A stretch of 64,000 nucleotides of DNA from Candidatus Chlorobium antarcticum (GCA_030765725.1 JAVCDF010000002.1:62001-126000), one strand, 5' to 3'. Positions 36,929 to 47,102 are shown, counted from the stretch's first letter. The notes: generated from the sequence alone by a model not told the origin. Translations and numbers: made by a program.

Positions 36929-37966
36929 TTGAAAATTGAACTGCTCACCACCCCGGCCGACGCCGCCGAAGTCCGAATAGAGGAACAGATACGCCCAAGC
37001 CGGATGGAGGATTTCAGCGGGCAGCTCCGGCTGACCGATAATCTCAAGGTGTTTATTTCGGCTGCCAGAATGCGCGATGAGGCGCTTGACCATGTGCTTC
37101 TTTCCGGCCCTCCGGGACTTGGCAAGACCACCCTGGCCCATATTATTGCCGCTGAAATGGGTAGCAACCTCAGGGCCACTTCGGGACCTCTGCTTGATAA
37201 GGCCGGCAATCTTGCGGGGCTTCTTACGGGGCTGAAAAGGGGCGATGTACTGTTTATTGATGAAATCCACAGAATGCCGCCTGCGGTTGAAGAGTATCTG
37301 TATTCGGCCATGGAGGATTTCCGCATTGACATTATGCTTGACAGTGGGCCCTCTGCGCGGGCGGTGCAGCTGAAAATAGAACCATTCACTCTGGTGGGGG
37401 CAACCACCCGTTCCGGTCTTCTGACCTCTCCGCTTCGCGCCCGGTTCGGTATCAACAGCCGTTTCGATTACTATTCTCCAGATCTTCTTGAGGCCATAGT
37501 CATGAGGGCTTCCGGGATTCTCTCCATTGGCATTGAGTCGGACGCAGCTGCAGAAATTGCCGGCCGTTCACGGGGCACCCCCCGTATTGCAAACCGCCTG
37601 CTCCGACGGGCAAGGGATTTTGCCCAGGTGGAGAGTGCTCCCATCATTACCCGTTCCATTGCCATGAAGACTCTGGAGTGCCTCGACATTGACGAAGAGG
37701 GGCTGGATGATATGGATAAAAAGATTATGGAGACCATTGTCAACCGGTTCAGTGGCGGGCCGGTAGGGGTTGCCTCCCTCGCCGTTTCGGTGGGTGAGGA
37801 GCAGGATACCATTGAGGAGGTTTATGAACCCTATCTCATTCAGGCAGGTTACTTGAGTCGCACTCCGCGGGGAAGGGTGGCTACCCGCTTGGCGATACTC
37901 CGTTTTTCGGATGGAAGTGCCGCACGACATACAGGAGGATTGTTTGATGGTGACGGGAATCTCTGA
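36929..37966 (+). CDS. ruvB: Holliday junction branch-migration helicase RuvB
   Basis: AAA+ motor of the RuvAB complex, 345 residues. The signature RIEEQIRPSRMEDFSGQ lies near the N-terminus. Walker A is GPPGLGKTT at 60-68, Walker B FIDEIHRM near 109, and the sensor 1 / RuvB motif is GATTRSGLLTSPLRARFG. The start appears to be a TTG at 36929 (ttgaaaattgaa), because no ATG or GTG gives the conserved start; this would lower translation initiation. It is 11 bases after the permease gene. The end overlaps the TPR lipoprotein start by 20 bases. Confidence 0.95.
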   Translation: MKIELLTTPADAAEVRIEEQIRPSRMEDFSGQLRLTDNLKVFISAARMRDEALDHVLLSGPPGLGKTTLAHIIAAEMGSNLRATSGPLLDKAGNLAGLLTGLKRGDVLFIDEIHRMPPAVEEYLYSAMEDFRIDIMLDSGPSARAVQLKIEPFTLVGATTRSGLLTSPLRARFGINSRFDYYSPDLLEAIVMRASGILSIGIESDAAAEIAGRSRGTPRIANRLLRRARDFAQVESAPIITRSIAMKTLECLDIDEEGLDDMDKKIMETIVNRFSGGPVGVASLAVSVGEEQDTIEEVYEPYLIQAGYLSRTPRGRVATRLAILRFSDGSAARHTGGLFDGDGNL

Positions 37967-39707
37967 AAGGCTCATGAGGCTTTTCGGGACGGGCTGTATC
38001 ATTGCGGCTCTTCTTCTTTCGGCCTGTGCGGGGACCGGCTTGCAGCGGCAGGATCGGGTTTTAGGTGAAGCAAGGGCCGATTCTCTGGGGCAGGCATCGG
38101 AGAGGGAGTTTGCAGCGGCTCTTTTTCTTTCGGCTGAAGGGGATTACAGCGGAGCACTTGAGGGATATCGGAAGCTCCTTGCCGAGCAGCCCGGGAACGC
38201 TGCCATCTGGTTTTCCGCTGCACGGGCTTTTCATGCACTTGGGTCACTCGACTCGGCAAGGGTTTATAGTGAGCGGAGCGTTGCCCTCAGTTCGCGCAAC
38301 CGATACTATCTCGGCCTGCTTGCCACCATTGCCCATCAGCAGGAGGACTATCCCCGTGCCATAGATGTGTACCGGGAGCTGAGCGTTCTCGACCGGGGCA
38401 ATACGGAACTGCTTGGCTATCTGGCCATGGAGTATCTTGCTGCCCAGCGACCAGCTGAAGCGCTGAAGGTGTTCGGAGAGATTCTTGTTCTTGATCCGCA
38501 GAATGAGATGGCGCGCTTCCACTCGCTTCTGCTGGAAATTAGGATGGAACGCTATCCTGAGGCCATTGCTTCGCTCCAGAATATGATTAAGGATGATGGA
38601 GGCAGCGACAGGCTCCGTCTCACGCTTGGTGAGCTCTATCTTCGTACTGGAGACTACCAGAAGGCGGCTGAAACTTTCAGGGATGCAGTTTCCGTGTCGC
38701 CTGGATTTGTTCCGGGATGGCTTGCCCTCCTCGATGTGTCGGTCCGTACTGGCGAACAGAGTGTTTTTCTCTCCGATCTCAACCGTTACTATGATATCAG
38801 TCTCCGGGGATTGCAGAAACAGCTGGAGCTCGTACGCTATTATCTTGGAAAAGCGGCAAAGGAGCCACTCTATCTGGAGCCAGCAGCGGCAATGCTTGAG
38901 GCTGTCGCCCGGCGTCATCCCGAAAGCCCCGACCCTATGGCGCTGTCTGGCTTTTCAAAGCTTTCTCGGGGTGCGGCTATTGGTGCGGCTGAGGATTTCA
39001 GGCGGGCAGTCGTAATTGAACCGTCAAAGGCGGAGTTTCGCGAGTACCTTGTCGGCGCTTTGCTTGCCGCGAAGCGGTATGAGGATGCGCTGCGGGAGGT
39101 TCGTCTGGCGCGGTGGTGCCTGCCTGAGAGCGCGCTCCGTTTCAGTGTGCTTGAGGGGTTTGTGCTGTTTCATGCCGACCGTCCCGAGGAGGCGGTCCGA
39201 TTGCTCCAGCGAGCGCTTCTGAAGCCGGCCATTAGGGAGAAAAAACATAGGGCACTGCGCCTCAAGGCGCTCGGTACGCTGGCCTTCTGTTACGATCAGT
39301 CAGGGACGCCTCGAAAGAGCATACCACTCTATCGGCTGATGCTGAAGCTTGAGCCGTCCAATGCGCTTGTGATGAACAATCTTGCCTATACCCTGGCTTC
39401 ACGGCCGGAGGATCTTCCCCGGGCCCGTGAACTGGCTGAAAAGGCTGTGGCAATTGAGCCCGAAAGCGGTGTTTATCTTGATACTCTTGGTTGGGTACTG
39501 TATCTGCAGGGGGAGTACCCGGCTGCTCTTGCGGTGCTTGAAAAGGCAGCACGGCTTGAACCTGGAGAGGCAGAAATATTCAGCCATCTTGCCGATGTTT
39601 TCATGAAGCTTGGTGACGGCCACAAAGCGGATGAGATGCGCCGGAAGGCACAGCTGATTATGGAGGGGGCTCAGCATGAAGGTGCAGGAGCAGAACACGC
39701 TCCATGA
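37947..39707 (+). CDS. TPR-repeat lipoprotein
   Basis: A 586-residue protein with an N-terminal lipoprotein signal (hydrophobic segment then LLLSAC, lipidated C27) and many tandem tetratricopeptide repeats through the rest of the chain. The clearest is LVMNNLAYTLASRPEDLPRA in the C-terminal part. It is probably membrane-anchored on the periplasmic side and acts as a protein-interaction scaffold. The precise partner is unknown. ATG 37947 is preferred since AGGAGG at 37933-37938 is correctly spaced, even though it lies inside ruvB; a frame open from 37911 lacks this. Transcription ends at the hairpin 39761-39790. Confidence 0.87.
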   Translation: MVTGISERLMRLFGTGCIIAALLLSACAGTGLQRQDRVLGEARADSLGQASEREFAAALFLSAEGDYSGALEGYRKLLAEQPGNAAIWFSAARAFHALGSLDSARVYSERSVALSSRNRYYLGLLATIAHQQEDYPRAIDVYRELSVLDRGNTELLGYLAMEYLAAQRPAEALKVFGEILVLDPQNEMARFHSLLLEIRMERYPEAIASLQNMIKDDGGSDRLRLTLGELYLRTGDYQKAAETFRDAVSVSPGFVPGWLALLDVSVRTGEQSVFLSDLNRYYDISLRGLQKQLELVRYYLGKAAKEPLYLEPAAAMLEAVARRHPESPDPMALSGFSKLSRGAAIGAAEDFRRAVVIEPSKAEFREYLVGALLAAKRYEDALREVRLARWCLPESALRFSVLEGFVLFHADRPEEAVRLLQRALLKPAIREKKHRALRLKALGTLAFCYDQSGTPRKSIPLYRLMLKLEPSNALVMNNLAYTLASRPEDLPRARELAEKAVAIEPESGVYLDTLGWVLYLQGEYPAALAVLEKAARLEPGEAEIFSHLADVFMKLGDGHKADEMRRKAQLIMEGAQHEGAGAEHAP

Positions 39708-39760
39708 ATAGTATGGAATAGCGAAGGTGGGGGGATGCAAAGAAAATGAGTGGAAAAGAA

Positions 39761-39790
39761 AAACGGCGGGTCACCCCGCCGTTTCCTTTT
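39761..39790. terminator. Bidirectional terminator between TPR gene and nifJ
   Basis: A perfect 10-bp stem (aaacggcggg at 39761-39770 with cccgccgttt at 39775-39784, loop tcac) with A-rich sequence before and a cctttttt run after. It separates the convergent TPR lipoprotein and pyruvate synthase genes. Confidence 0.9.
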
Positions 39791-39809
39791 TTCTGAAAAA
39801 GCTCGCCTC

Positions 39810-42800
39810 TCAGCTGAATGTTCTTGCTGCCAGATACTCGTAATGAGACCAGCGTGCATCAACCTCTTTCTGGATTGCCTTAAAGTACTCCTCGGCAACC
39901 TCAGGATGGCTTTTCTTGAGCATCCGGAACCGGTTCTCCATGTTCAGGAAGTCAGCTACCGGGATTTTCGGCTTTTTGGAATCAAGCTGCAGCGGATTTT
40001 TCCCCTCTTTCAGACGGTCGGGATTGTACCGGTAGAGGAGCCAGTGGCCGGAATCAACTGCGGCTTTCTGGTTGTTGAGCCCATGTTCCATGGTAATGCC
40101 GTGTGCAATGCAGTGCGAGTAGGCAATGATGATTGAGGGGCCGTCATAGGCCTCTGCTTCAATAAATGCCTTGAGGGTCTGGTCATCGCGCGCACCAAGG
40201 GCAACCGAGGCAACATAGGCGTTGCCGTAGGTCATGGAAATCAGGCCGAGATCTTTTTTTGTTACTGCTTGTCCTGCGGCTGCAAATTTTGCGATTGCGG
40301 CTTTCGGCGTGGCCTTCGATGCCTGTCCACCGGTATTGGAGTACACTTCGGTATCCAGAACCAGCAGGTTGACATTTTTGTCGCCTGCGGTCACATGGTC
40401 AACGCCACCGTAACCGATGTCGTAGGCCCAACCGTCACCGCCTACACCCCATACGCTCTTTTTGACCAGCATATCGGCCACTGAGAGGAGGTTTTTGGCA
40501 TCCGGTGAATCAACTGCAGCAAGCTTCTCTTTCAGGTTTGCTACGCGTTTGCGCTGTTCGAAAATTTCGGGTTCAGTGTCCTGCACAGCACCAAGAATTT
40601 CTCCGACAAGCGTATCGCCGACTGATGAGGAGAGGCGCTGGAGCAGTTCCTGTGCGTACTCCTGCTGTTTGTCAATGGAGACGCGGAATCCGAGTGCAAA
40701 CTCGGCCGTATCTTCAAAGAGCGAGTTCGACCATGTTGGTCCCAGCCCCTGCGAATTGCACGAGTAGGGGGTGGTTGGCAGGTTACCGCCGTAAATTGAT
40801 GAGCACCCGGTTGCGTTGCCGATGACAAGACGGTCTCCGAAGAGCTGCGTCATCAGTTTTACATAGGGGGTTTCGCCGCAGCCCGAGCAGGCGCCGGAGA
40901 ACTCAAAGAGCGGCTCCTGAAGCTGCTGCTCCTTGATGAGACGCGTATTGATTTTGTTCCGGTCAAATTCTGGTATGTTCAGGTAGAAGTTCCAGTTGTC
41001 GACCTCTGTTTCACGGAGCGGCTCCTGCGGCTGCATAACAAGCGCCTTACGCTCGGGGTTTTTCTTGTCTTTCGATGGGCAGTTGTTTGCACAGATTCTG
41101 CAGCCGGTACAGTCTTCAGGGGCAACCTGGATGGTGTACTTCATTCCGGCCCAGCTGGCTCCTTTCGCCTCAATCGACTTGAAGGTACGGGGTGCATTCT
41201 CAAGATATTTCGGGTCGTAGACCTTTACGCGGATTGCCGCGTGGGGGCATACCATGGCGCATTTGCCGCATTGGATGCAGAGGTCCGATTCCCAAACGGG
41301 GAGTTCAGATGCAAGATTCCGCTTTTCAAATTTAGCGGTTCCGACGGGGTAAACGCCGTCTGCGGGAAGGTCGCTTACAGGGATGTCGTCACCCTCTCCT
41401 GAAATGATGCGGGCAAGCACATTGCAGACAAATTCTGGAGCTTCGCCCACAATCGGGTCGCGAAGCTTTTTTGTGCTGTCGGCTACGGTGCCTATTGCCA
41501 CTTCATGTAGGTTGGCAAGTGTGTCGTCAACGGCCTGTATGTTCTGACGGACAACCTCATCACCCTTCTTTCCGTAGGTGGTTTTGATCGCACCCTTGAT
41601 TTTTTCAATGGCCTCTTCGCTGGGCAGGACGCCCGATATGGCAAAGAAGCAGGCCTGCATAATGGTGTTGATGCGCTGGCCCATTCCGCTTGACTCAGCA
41701 ACTTTGTAGGCGTCAATGGTATAGAGCTTTGCCTCTTTGCGGATCAGATGCTCCTGCACAAGACGGGGCAGGTTGTCCCATATTTCTTCGGGCGCATAGT
41801 GGGAGTTGAGGAGCAGAGTGCCGCCTTTTTTCAGGTTCTTCACCAGATTGATCATTTCCAGGAATATCCAGTGGTGGCATCCGATGAACTGGGCTTCACT
41901 GACCAGATATGTTGAGTGGATCTCCTTTGGTCCGAACCGGAGGTGCGATGTGGTGATGGAACCGGCTTTTTTCGAGTCGTACACAAAGTAGCCCTGTGCG
42001 TAGTTCGCGGTGTTTTCGCCGATTATCTTGATGCTGTTTTTGTTGGCGCCTACAGTACCGTCTGAACCGAGGCCGTAGAAGAGGGCGCGGAATATCTCAT
42101 CGGGCTCAATGGAGAAGCTTCTGTCGAACTCAAGGCTCAGGTTGGTGACATCGTCTGTAATGCCGACGGTGAAGTGGTTTTTCGGGGCAGCAGCAGCCAT
42201 GTTGTCGAAGACTGCTTTAACCATTGCGGGGGTGAACTCTTTTGAAGAGAGTCCGTAACGGCCACCGGTGATTGCGGGCATTGTTTTTACCGAGCCACCA
42301 TTAACACCCTCCATGAAGGCATTGACAGTATCGAGATAGAGTGGTTCACCGGCGCTTCCGGGTTCTTTGAGGCGGTCGAGCACGGAAACCGATTTGACGG
42401 TGGCCGGGAATGCCGCAACAAAGCGTTCAATGTCGAAAGGACGGTAGAGGCGGACATTCAGGACGCCGACCTTCTCGCCTTTTTTGTTCATGTACTCGAC
42501 GGTCTCGCGGACGGTTTCAACGCCCGATCCCATAAGGACTATAACCCGTTCGGCGTCCGGTGCTCCGTAGTACTGGTAAACTTTGTAGCTGCGGCCGGTC
42601 AGTTCTCCGAATTTGTCCATCATCTTCTGGGTGATGGAAGGGGCAGCATCGTAATAGGTGTTGACGGTCTCGCGGCCCTGGAAATAGGTGTCGGGGTTCT
42701 GGGAAGTTCCGCGGATGGTGGGGGCGTCAGGGGTCATTGCCCGCTTGCGGTGGGCGATAACCTGATCGTCGCTGATCATTTCGCGGATGACTTCATCCGG

Positions 42801-43358
42801 AACAATCTCGATTTTTGCAATTTCGTGCGAGGTTCTGAACCCGTCAAAGAAGTGCATGATGGGAACCCGCGACTCAAGTGTTGCTGCGGCAGAAATAAGG
42901 GCCATGTCCATGACCTCCTGAACCGAGCTCGATGCGAGCAGCGAGAAGCCTGTGCCACGAACCGACATGACATCGCTGTGGTCACCGAATATGGAGAGTC
43001 CCTGTGCTGCTAGTGAACGGGCAGAAACATGGAGGACGCAGGATGAAAGTTCACCGGCTATCTTGTACATGTTCGGAATCATCAGGAGCAGTCCCTGAGA
43101 GGCCGTGAATGTGGTTGTCAAGGCACCGGTTTGCAGGGCTCCGTGAACCGCTGCTGCCGCGCCTGCTTCACTCTGCAGCTCATCAATTCTGGGTACGGTG
43201 CCCCAGAGATTCTTTTTGCCTTCAGCCGCCCATGCGTCCGAATATTCACCCATTGGTGATGCCGGTGTGATAGGATAGATGCAGATTACTTCGCTGGTGC
43301 GATAGGAAATGTGAGCAAGCGCTTCATTTCCTTCCATGGTCTTATAGGTCCGGCTCAT
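39810..43358 (-). CDS. nifJ: Pyruvate:ferredoxin oxidoreductase / pyruvate synthase (single chain)
   Basis: A 1182-residue PFOR that, in green sulfur bacteria, works as pyruvate synthase: acetyl-CoA plus CO2 and two reduced ferredoxins give pyruvate. The start is ATG 43358 (MSRTYKTMEGNEALAH); a longer frame from 43529 adds 57 unrelated residues. The N-terminal domain I contains YPITPASPMGEYSD. Two ferredoxin-type [4Fe-4S] motifs are CIQCGKCAMVCP (near 694) and CTGCRICANNCP (near 751). The thiamine-diphosphate domain carries CSGCGETPYVK (near 824) with the proximal-cluster cysteines and later GGDGWAYDIGYGGVDHV. It ends at its own side of the shared terminator. The 267-base gap upstream, shared with the divergent rlmB-type gene, contains no gene. 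Confidence 0.96.
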   Translation of the reverse strand: MSRTYKTMEGNEALAHISYRTSEVICIYPITPASPMGEYSDAWAAEGKKNLWGTVPRIDELQSEAGAAAAVHGALQTGALTTTFTASQGLLLMIPNMYKIAGELSSCVLHVSARSLAAQGLSIFGDHSDVMSVRGTGFSLLASSSVQEVMDMALISAAATLESRVPIMHFFDGFRTSHEIAKIEIVPDEVIREMISDDQVIAHRKRAMTPDAPTIRGTSQNPDTYFQGRETVNTYYDAAPSITQKMMDKFGELTGRSYKVYQYYGAPDAERVIVLMGSGVETVRETVEYMNKKGEKVGVLNVRLYRPFDIERFVAAFPATVKSVSVLDRLKEPGSAGEPLYLDTVNAFMEGVNGGSVKTMPAITGGRYGLSSKEFTPAMVKAVFDNMAAAAPKNHFTVGITDDVTNLSLEFDRSFSIEPDEIFRALFYGLGSDGTVGANKNSIKIIGENTANYAQGYFVYDSKKAGSITTSHLRFGPKEIHSTYLVSEAQFIGCHHWIFLEMINLVKNLKKGGTLLLNSHYAPEEIWDNLPRLVQEHLIRKEAKLYTIDAYKVAESSGMGQRINTIMQACFFAISGVLPSEEAIEKIKGAIKTTYGKKGDEVVRQNIQAVDDTLANLHEVAIGTVADSTKKLRDPIVGEAPEFVCNVLARIISGEGDDIPVSDLPADGVYPVGTAKFEKRNLASELPVWESDLCIQCGKCAMVCPHAAIRVKVYDPKYLENAPRTFKSIEAKGASWAGMKYTIQVAPEDCTGCRICANNCPSKDKKNPERKALVMQPQEPLRETEVDNWNFYLNIPEFDRNKINTRLIKEQQLQEPLFEFSGACSGCGETPYVKLMTQLFGDRLVIGNATGCSSIYGGNLPTTPYSCNSQGLGPTWSNSLFEDTAEFALGFRVSIDKQQEYAQELLQRLSSSVGDTLVGEILGAVQDTEPEIFEQRKRVANLKEKLAAVDSPDAKNLLSVADMLVKKSVWGVGGDGWAYDIGYGGVDHVTAGDKNVNLLVLDTEVYSNTGGQASKATPKAAIAKFAAAGQAVTKKDLGLISMTYGNAYVASVALGARDDQTLKAFIEAEAYDGPSIIIAYSHCIAHGITMEHGLNNQKAAVDSGHWLLYRYNPDRLKEGKNPLQLDSKKPKIPVADFLNMENRFRMLKKSHPEVAEEYFKAIQKEVDARWSHYEYLAARTFS

Positions 43359-43625
43359 ACTGGCAGTCACTTGATTGGTATTTATGAAAGGTATGTGCAA
43401 ATAGCAAAGGCATGATGCAGGTTGTCGGCTCCGCACAAGAAAATAACGGGAAAGCTGCATCAAAAGAGAGTCTAGGCGACTAGAAAGATAGAAAAAAAAA
43501 TCGATATTGCTCAATTTAATTACATTCATATAATCGAGAGTGTTGCGGATTTCTGGGTTATGCGAGGGGGCGAGAGTGAAGGGTGTTATTGTTTTTCAAA
43601 CATTTTGGTACAGGGGGATTTTGGA

Positions 43626-44375
43626 ATGGAAAGCGCTGTTGATCAGGAACACATTGTTTACGGACGAAATGCCGTGCTGGAACTTCTCCGTGAAAAGCCG
43701 GACAGTATTGAAAAAATTTATTTTCAGTTCAATACGACCCATCCAAAGCTGAAAGAGATTCTCATTACAGCGCGCCGTCAGAAGCTGATTACAGGCAAGG
43801 CTCGTTTGGAAAAACTCTCACTCATTGCCGGCACCACAAAGCACCAGGGAGTATGCGCTCTCATCAGCACGGTCAGTTATTATACCATTGAGGAGCTGCT
43901 TTCCGCTCCCCGCAATACAGCTCCTCTTCTTGTTGTTCTCCAGGGGCTTGACGATCCCCACAACATCGGCGCCATCATACGGACTGCAGAGGCCGTGGCG
44001 GCCGATGGCGTGGTGCTTGTGGAGGGGAAGGGAGCTCCTGTCAATGCGGTTGTCCACAAGGCTTCGGCCGGCGCGCTTTCCCACATGAGGATTGCAAAGG
44101 TGAAAAGCTTGGTGCGCTGCCTTGAGTTTCTCCATGCCAACGGCATCAGGGTTATTGCTACCGATATGGAGGCGGAAACCAACTATACTGATGCCGATTT
44201 TCGGGCACCGACTGCCATTGTGCTCGGTGCGGAGGGTTCTGGGCTTGCTCCCGAGGCCATGGAGTTCTGTGACGAAACCCTCCGCATACCTATGGCCGGC
44301 TGCGTGGAGTCGCTCAATGTGAGCGTGACGGCCGGAGTGGTGCTTTATGAGGCGATGCGTCAGCGTCTGCTGTAG
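43626..44375 (+). CDS. rlmB: 23S rRNA 2'-O-methyltransferase, TrmH/RlmB family
   Basis: A 249-residue SPOUT-class methyltransferase. The N-terminal substrate-binding domain (about 9-85) includes VYGRNAVLELL. The trefoil-knot SPOUT domain (from about 98) has the three family motifs: LDDPHNIGAIIRTAEA, VLGAEGSGLAPEAM, and IPMAGCVESLNVSVTAGVVLYE. By family it would methylate G2251 of 23S rRNA, though related members act on tRNA G18. The start at ATG 43626 is supported by AGGGGGA at 43612-43618; a longer frame starts at 43560. It is divergent from nifJ. Confidence 0.92.
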   Translation: MESAVDQEHIVYGRNAVLELLREKPDSIEKIYFQFNTTHPKLKEILITARRQKLITGKARLEKLSLIAGTTKHQGVCALISTVSYYTIEELLSAPRNTAPLLVVLQGLDDPHNIGAIIRTAEAVAADGVVLVEGKGAPVNAVVHKASAGALSHMRIAKVKSLVRCLEFLHANGIRVIATDMEAETNYTDADFRAPTAIVLGAEGSGLAPEAMEFCDETLRIPMAGCVESLNVSVTAGVVLYEAMRQRLL

Positions 44376-44493
44376 CCGGGGGGTCTCAGGGCTCCCTGGT
44401 GGTGTTTCGGGTTTTTCAAAAAATTAGTACCTTTATTTACAGTCAACGGATAGGCTCCTTTCTCTCTTTTGAACACTTTTTCTTTTACCTGCC

Positions 44494-44877
44494 ATGAATG
44501 TCCCCGGAAATCTTCGTTACACTAAAGACCATGAATGGGTCAAATTGCTTGCAGATGGCACGACGGTGCTTGTAGGCATTACTGATTTTGCCCAGTCGGA
44601 GCTTGGCGACATTGTGTTTGTTGAGCTGAAACCGGAAGGGACTGTTCTCGGGGAACAGGAGATTTTCGGTACGGTTGAGGCGGTCAAGACTGTTGCTGAT
44701 CTCTTTGCTCCGGTGGCAGGAACCATTGTTGAGCTCAACGGGTCACTTGATTCGGCTGAGACGGTGAATCAGGACCCTTACGGCGAGGGATGGATGGTGA
44801 AGATGCAGGTGGACGACACTTCGGCCTTCGACGCACTCATGGACGCCGCCGCCTACACCGAGATGATAGGGGGGTAG
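44494..44877 (+). CDS. gcvH: Glycine cleavage system H protein
   Basis: Lipoyl carrier of the glycine cleavage/synthase complex, 127 residues, cytoplasmic. The lipoylated lysine is K65 within FGTVEAVKTVADLF. RYTKDHEWVKLLADG at the N-terminus and the GITDFAQSELGDIVFVELKP segment are typical. gcvPA follows after 6 bases. gcvPB and gcvT are not in the window. No glycine riboswitch is recognisable in the 118-base upstream region. Confidence 0.96.
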   Translation: MNVPGNLRYTKDHEWVKLLADGTTVLVGITDFAQSELGDIVFVELKPEGTVLGEQEIFGTVEAVKTVADLFAPVAGTIVELNGSLDSAETVNQDPYGEGWMVKMQVDDTSAFDALMDAAAYTEMIGG

Positions 44878-44883
44878 CGCAGG

Positions 44884-46215
44884 ATGCCATTCATAATCAA
44901 TACAGACGCCGATAGGGCGGAGATGCTTTCCGCGGCCGGTTCGACTTCGTTCAATGAGCTTATTGCCGACATTCCCGAAGAGATTCGCCTGAAAAAAGCG
45001 CTTGAGCTGGCTCCCGCCCTTGACGAAATGGCGGTGCACCGCCAGCTGGAGTCACTTGCCGCCCGCAACCGCAGCACTGCGGGATATGTCAGTTTTCTCG
45101 GCGGCGGAGCCTATGATCAGTTTATCCCCTCGGCAATCAGGTCAATTGTGTCGCGAAGTGAGTTCTACACCGCCTATACCCCTTATCAGGCGGAGGTTTC
45201 GCAGGGTACTCTGCAGGCCATCTACGAGTATCAGAGTCTCATCTGCCGCCTCTACGGCATGGATGTCTGCAATGCCTCAATGTATGACGGTGCAACCGCT
45301 CTTGCTGAAGCAGCCCTCATGGCAATGAATGTAACCGGCCGGGAACAGATTATAGTTGCCGGACGGCTCCATCCGTGGAACAGCTCGGTGCTTTCCACCT
45401 ATCTGGGTGCTGCCGGTCACTCTCCCGTCATTCAGAACAGCGTGGAGGAGGGTGTGGGATCCATTGACTCGCTTCGTGGTATGGTTGACTGCACAGTTGC
45501 CGCCGTGATTGTGCAGCAGCCGAACTTTTACGGCTGCCTTGAGGATGTTGAGGCAATCGGCGCCATTGCCCGTGAGGCTGGCGCGCTGTTCATTGTTTCT
45601 GCCGATCCGCATTCCTTAGGTGTACTTGAGGCTCCCGGAACATACGGGGCCGACATTGCGGTTGGTGAAGGCCAGCCTCTTGGAAGCGCGCAGAGTTTTG
45701 GAGGACCTTATCTTGGCATTTTTACTGTCCGTGAAAAGTTTGTGCGCAAAATCCCGGGGCGTCTGGTTGGTATGACAAAGGACCGTGACGGACGGGACGG
45801 CTTCATTCTGACGCTTCAGACCCGCGAACAGCATATCCGCCGGGAGAAGGCGACTTCGAACATCTGTACCAATCAGGCTCTCAATGCTCTGCAGGCGGCA
45901 GTATATCTTTCCCTGCTCGGGCGCGAAGGTATGATGGAGGTTTCAGGGCAGTCTTTGGAGCGGGCCCACTATCTTGCGGAAAAGATTGCTGCGATTCCTG
46001 GCTTTTCGCTTCGTTTCAGCGCTCCGTTTTTCCGTGAATTTGTTCTCAATACTCCGGTTAAGCCGGCGGTGATTGTGGAGCGGATGCTTGAAGAGGGTAT
46101 TTTTGCCGGCATTGACCTCTCCGTCTTTGCGGATGAGGGGTTGCTTGTATCGGTGACGGAAAAGAGAACCAGAGAGGAGATGGATCGTTTTGTCCTTCTC
46201 CTCAGCTCGTTTTAG
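44884..46215 (+). CDS. gcvPA: Glycine dehydrogenase (decarboxylating) subunit 1
   Basis: N-terminal half of the two-subunit glycine decarboxylase (P protein), 443 residues. It corresponds to the first half of the long single-chain GcvP. Typical stretches are [37 protein letters not shown] and [12 protein letters not shown]-like sequence ([18 protein letters not shown]). The pyridoxal phosphate lysine lies in the partner subunit GcvPB, which is encoded elsewhere. It follows gcvH after 6 bases and probably shares its transcript. The stop overlaps that of convergent dapA by 4 bases, so any hairpin for termination would have to lie inside dapA (see 46242-46263). Confidence 0.95.
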   Translation: MPFIINTDADRAEMLSAAGSTSFNELIADIPEEIRLKKALELAPALDEMAVHRQLESLAARNRSTAGYVSFLGGGAYDQFIPSAIRSIVSRSEFYTAYTPYQAEVSQGTLQAIYEYQSLICRLYGMDVCNASMYDGATALAEAALMAMNVTGREQIIVAGRLHPWNSSVLSTYLGAAGHSPVIQNSVEEGVGSIDSLRGMVDCTVAAVIVQQPNFYGCLEDVEAIGAIAREAGALFIVSADPHSLGVLEAPGTYGADIAVGEGQPLGSAQSFGGPYLGIFTVREKFVRKIPGRLVGMTKDRDGRDGFILTLQTREQHIRREKATSNICTNQALNALQAAVYLSLLGREGMMEVSGQSLERAHYLAEKIAAIPGFSLRFSAPFFREFVLNTPVKPAVIVERMLEEGIFAGIDLSVFADEGLLVSVTEKRTREEMDRFVLLLSSF

Positions 46216-47102
46216 ATAAGCCCCAAAGAGCTCATTTCCCGGGAGAGCCGTTTGCGGCTCTCCTCTGAAACTGGTGTCATCGGAAGGCGGTAGACCTCTT
46301 TGATCATGCCCATCATGGCAAGAGCGCATTTGACTGGTACCGGATTGCTTTCGATGAAGTTGAGTCTGAAGAGGTTGCGGTAGGTTTTGCTTATCCGACG
46401 ACCCTCTTCAAGATTTCCTGCTGCAACGCTGTCCACCAGTTGCTTGACGGCGGCTGGAACCTGGTTGGCAGCAACGGAAATGACCCCGTCTCCCCCCATT
46501 GCCATAAATGGCAGAATTAGTGTGTCTTCACCGGTGAGCACCGAGAAGTTGTCGGGGCGTCCATCAAGAAGATCGGCAATCTGCGTGAAGTTGTCGGAGG
46601 CTTCTTTCACCGCGCCAATATTGCTGAAGTCGTGTGCAAGCCGGAGAATGGTTTCAGCGCTTACATTGCATCCCGTGCGTCCCGGAACATTGTAGATGAT
46701 GATTGGTACCGATACTGCTTCGGCAATGTGGCGGTAGTGCTGGTATATGCCCTCCTGTGAGGGTTTGCTGTAGTATGGGGCAACGGAGAGAATGGCTTCG
46801 GCTCCAGCATCCTCGGCGTTTTTTGCGAGCGTGACGGCTGAGCGCGTTGAGTTTGTTCCTGCACCGGCGGCTACGAGCATTTTCCCTTTTGCTTCATCTC
46901 TTACAATGCGGATGATTTCGGCCTGTTCCTCGGGGTTGAGGGTTGGGGATTCGCCTGTTGTGCCGCAGGGTATGATGATGTCGGTGCCGGCCTCGGCATG
47001 AAAATGCACCAGTTGTTTCAGGGCATCGGTATCAATGGAGAAATCTTCTCTGAAGGGTGTTACCAGCGCTACGGCGCTGCCTTTGAGGTATTGATTGGAC
47101 AT
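46212..47102 (-). CDS. dapA: 4-hydroxy-tetrahydrodipicolinate synthase
   Basis: Condenses pyruvate with aspartate semialdehyde in lysine and diaminopimelate synthesis. The start is ATG 47102 ([17 protein letters not shown]), giving 296 residues; an upstream ATG at 47147 adds 15 residues with no similarity. Active-site residues are T48 and T49 ([10 protein letters not shown]), Y137 ([11 protein letters not shown]) and Schiff-base K166 (GAVKEASD). It lies downstream of recN on the same strand, 68 bases away. Its product also feeds peptidoglycan synthesis. A 9-bp hairpin sits within its C-terminal codons. Confidence 0.96.
   Translation of the reverse strand: MSNQYLKGSAVALVTPFREDFSIDTDALKQLVHFHAEAGTDIIIPCGTTGESPTLNPEEQAEIIRIVRDEAKGKMLVAAGAGTNSTRSAVTLAKNAEDAGAEAILSVAPYYSKPSQEGIYQHYRHIAEAVSVPIIIYNVPGRTGCNVSAETILRLAHDFSNIGAVKEASDNFTQIADLLDGRPDNFSVLTGEDTLILPFMAMGGDGVISVAANQVPAAVKQLVDSVAAGNLEEGRRISKTYRNLFRLNFIESNPVPVKCALAMMGMIKEVYRLPMTPVSEESRKRLSREMSSLGLI

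Noticed and set aside
43471-43484. Short inverted repeat tctag-gcga-ctaga in the nifJ-rlmB gap
   Set aside because: Only five base pairs; this would occur often by chance and no position relative to a promoter could be set.
43359-43529. N-terminal extension of the pyruvate synthase gene
   Set aside because: The open frame extends to 43529 but the extra 57 residues have no PFOR similarity; the family start is at 43358.
44376-44493. Glycine riboswitch upstream of gcvH
   Set aside because: The region is only 118 bases long and lacks the conserved glycine aptamer core; nothing resembling it was seen.
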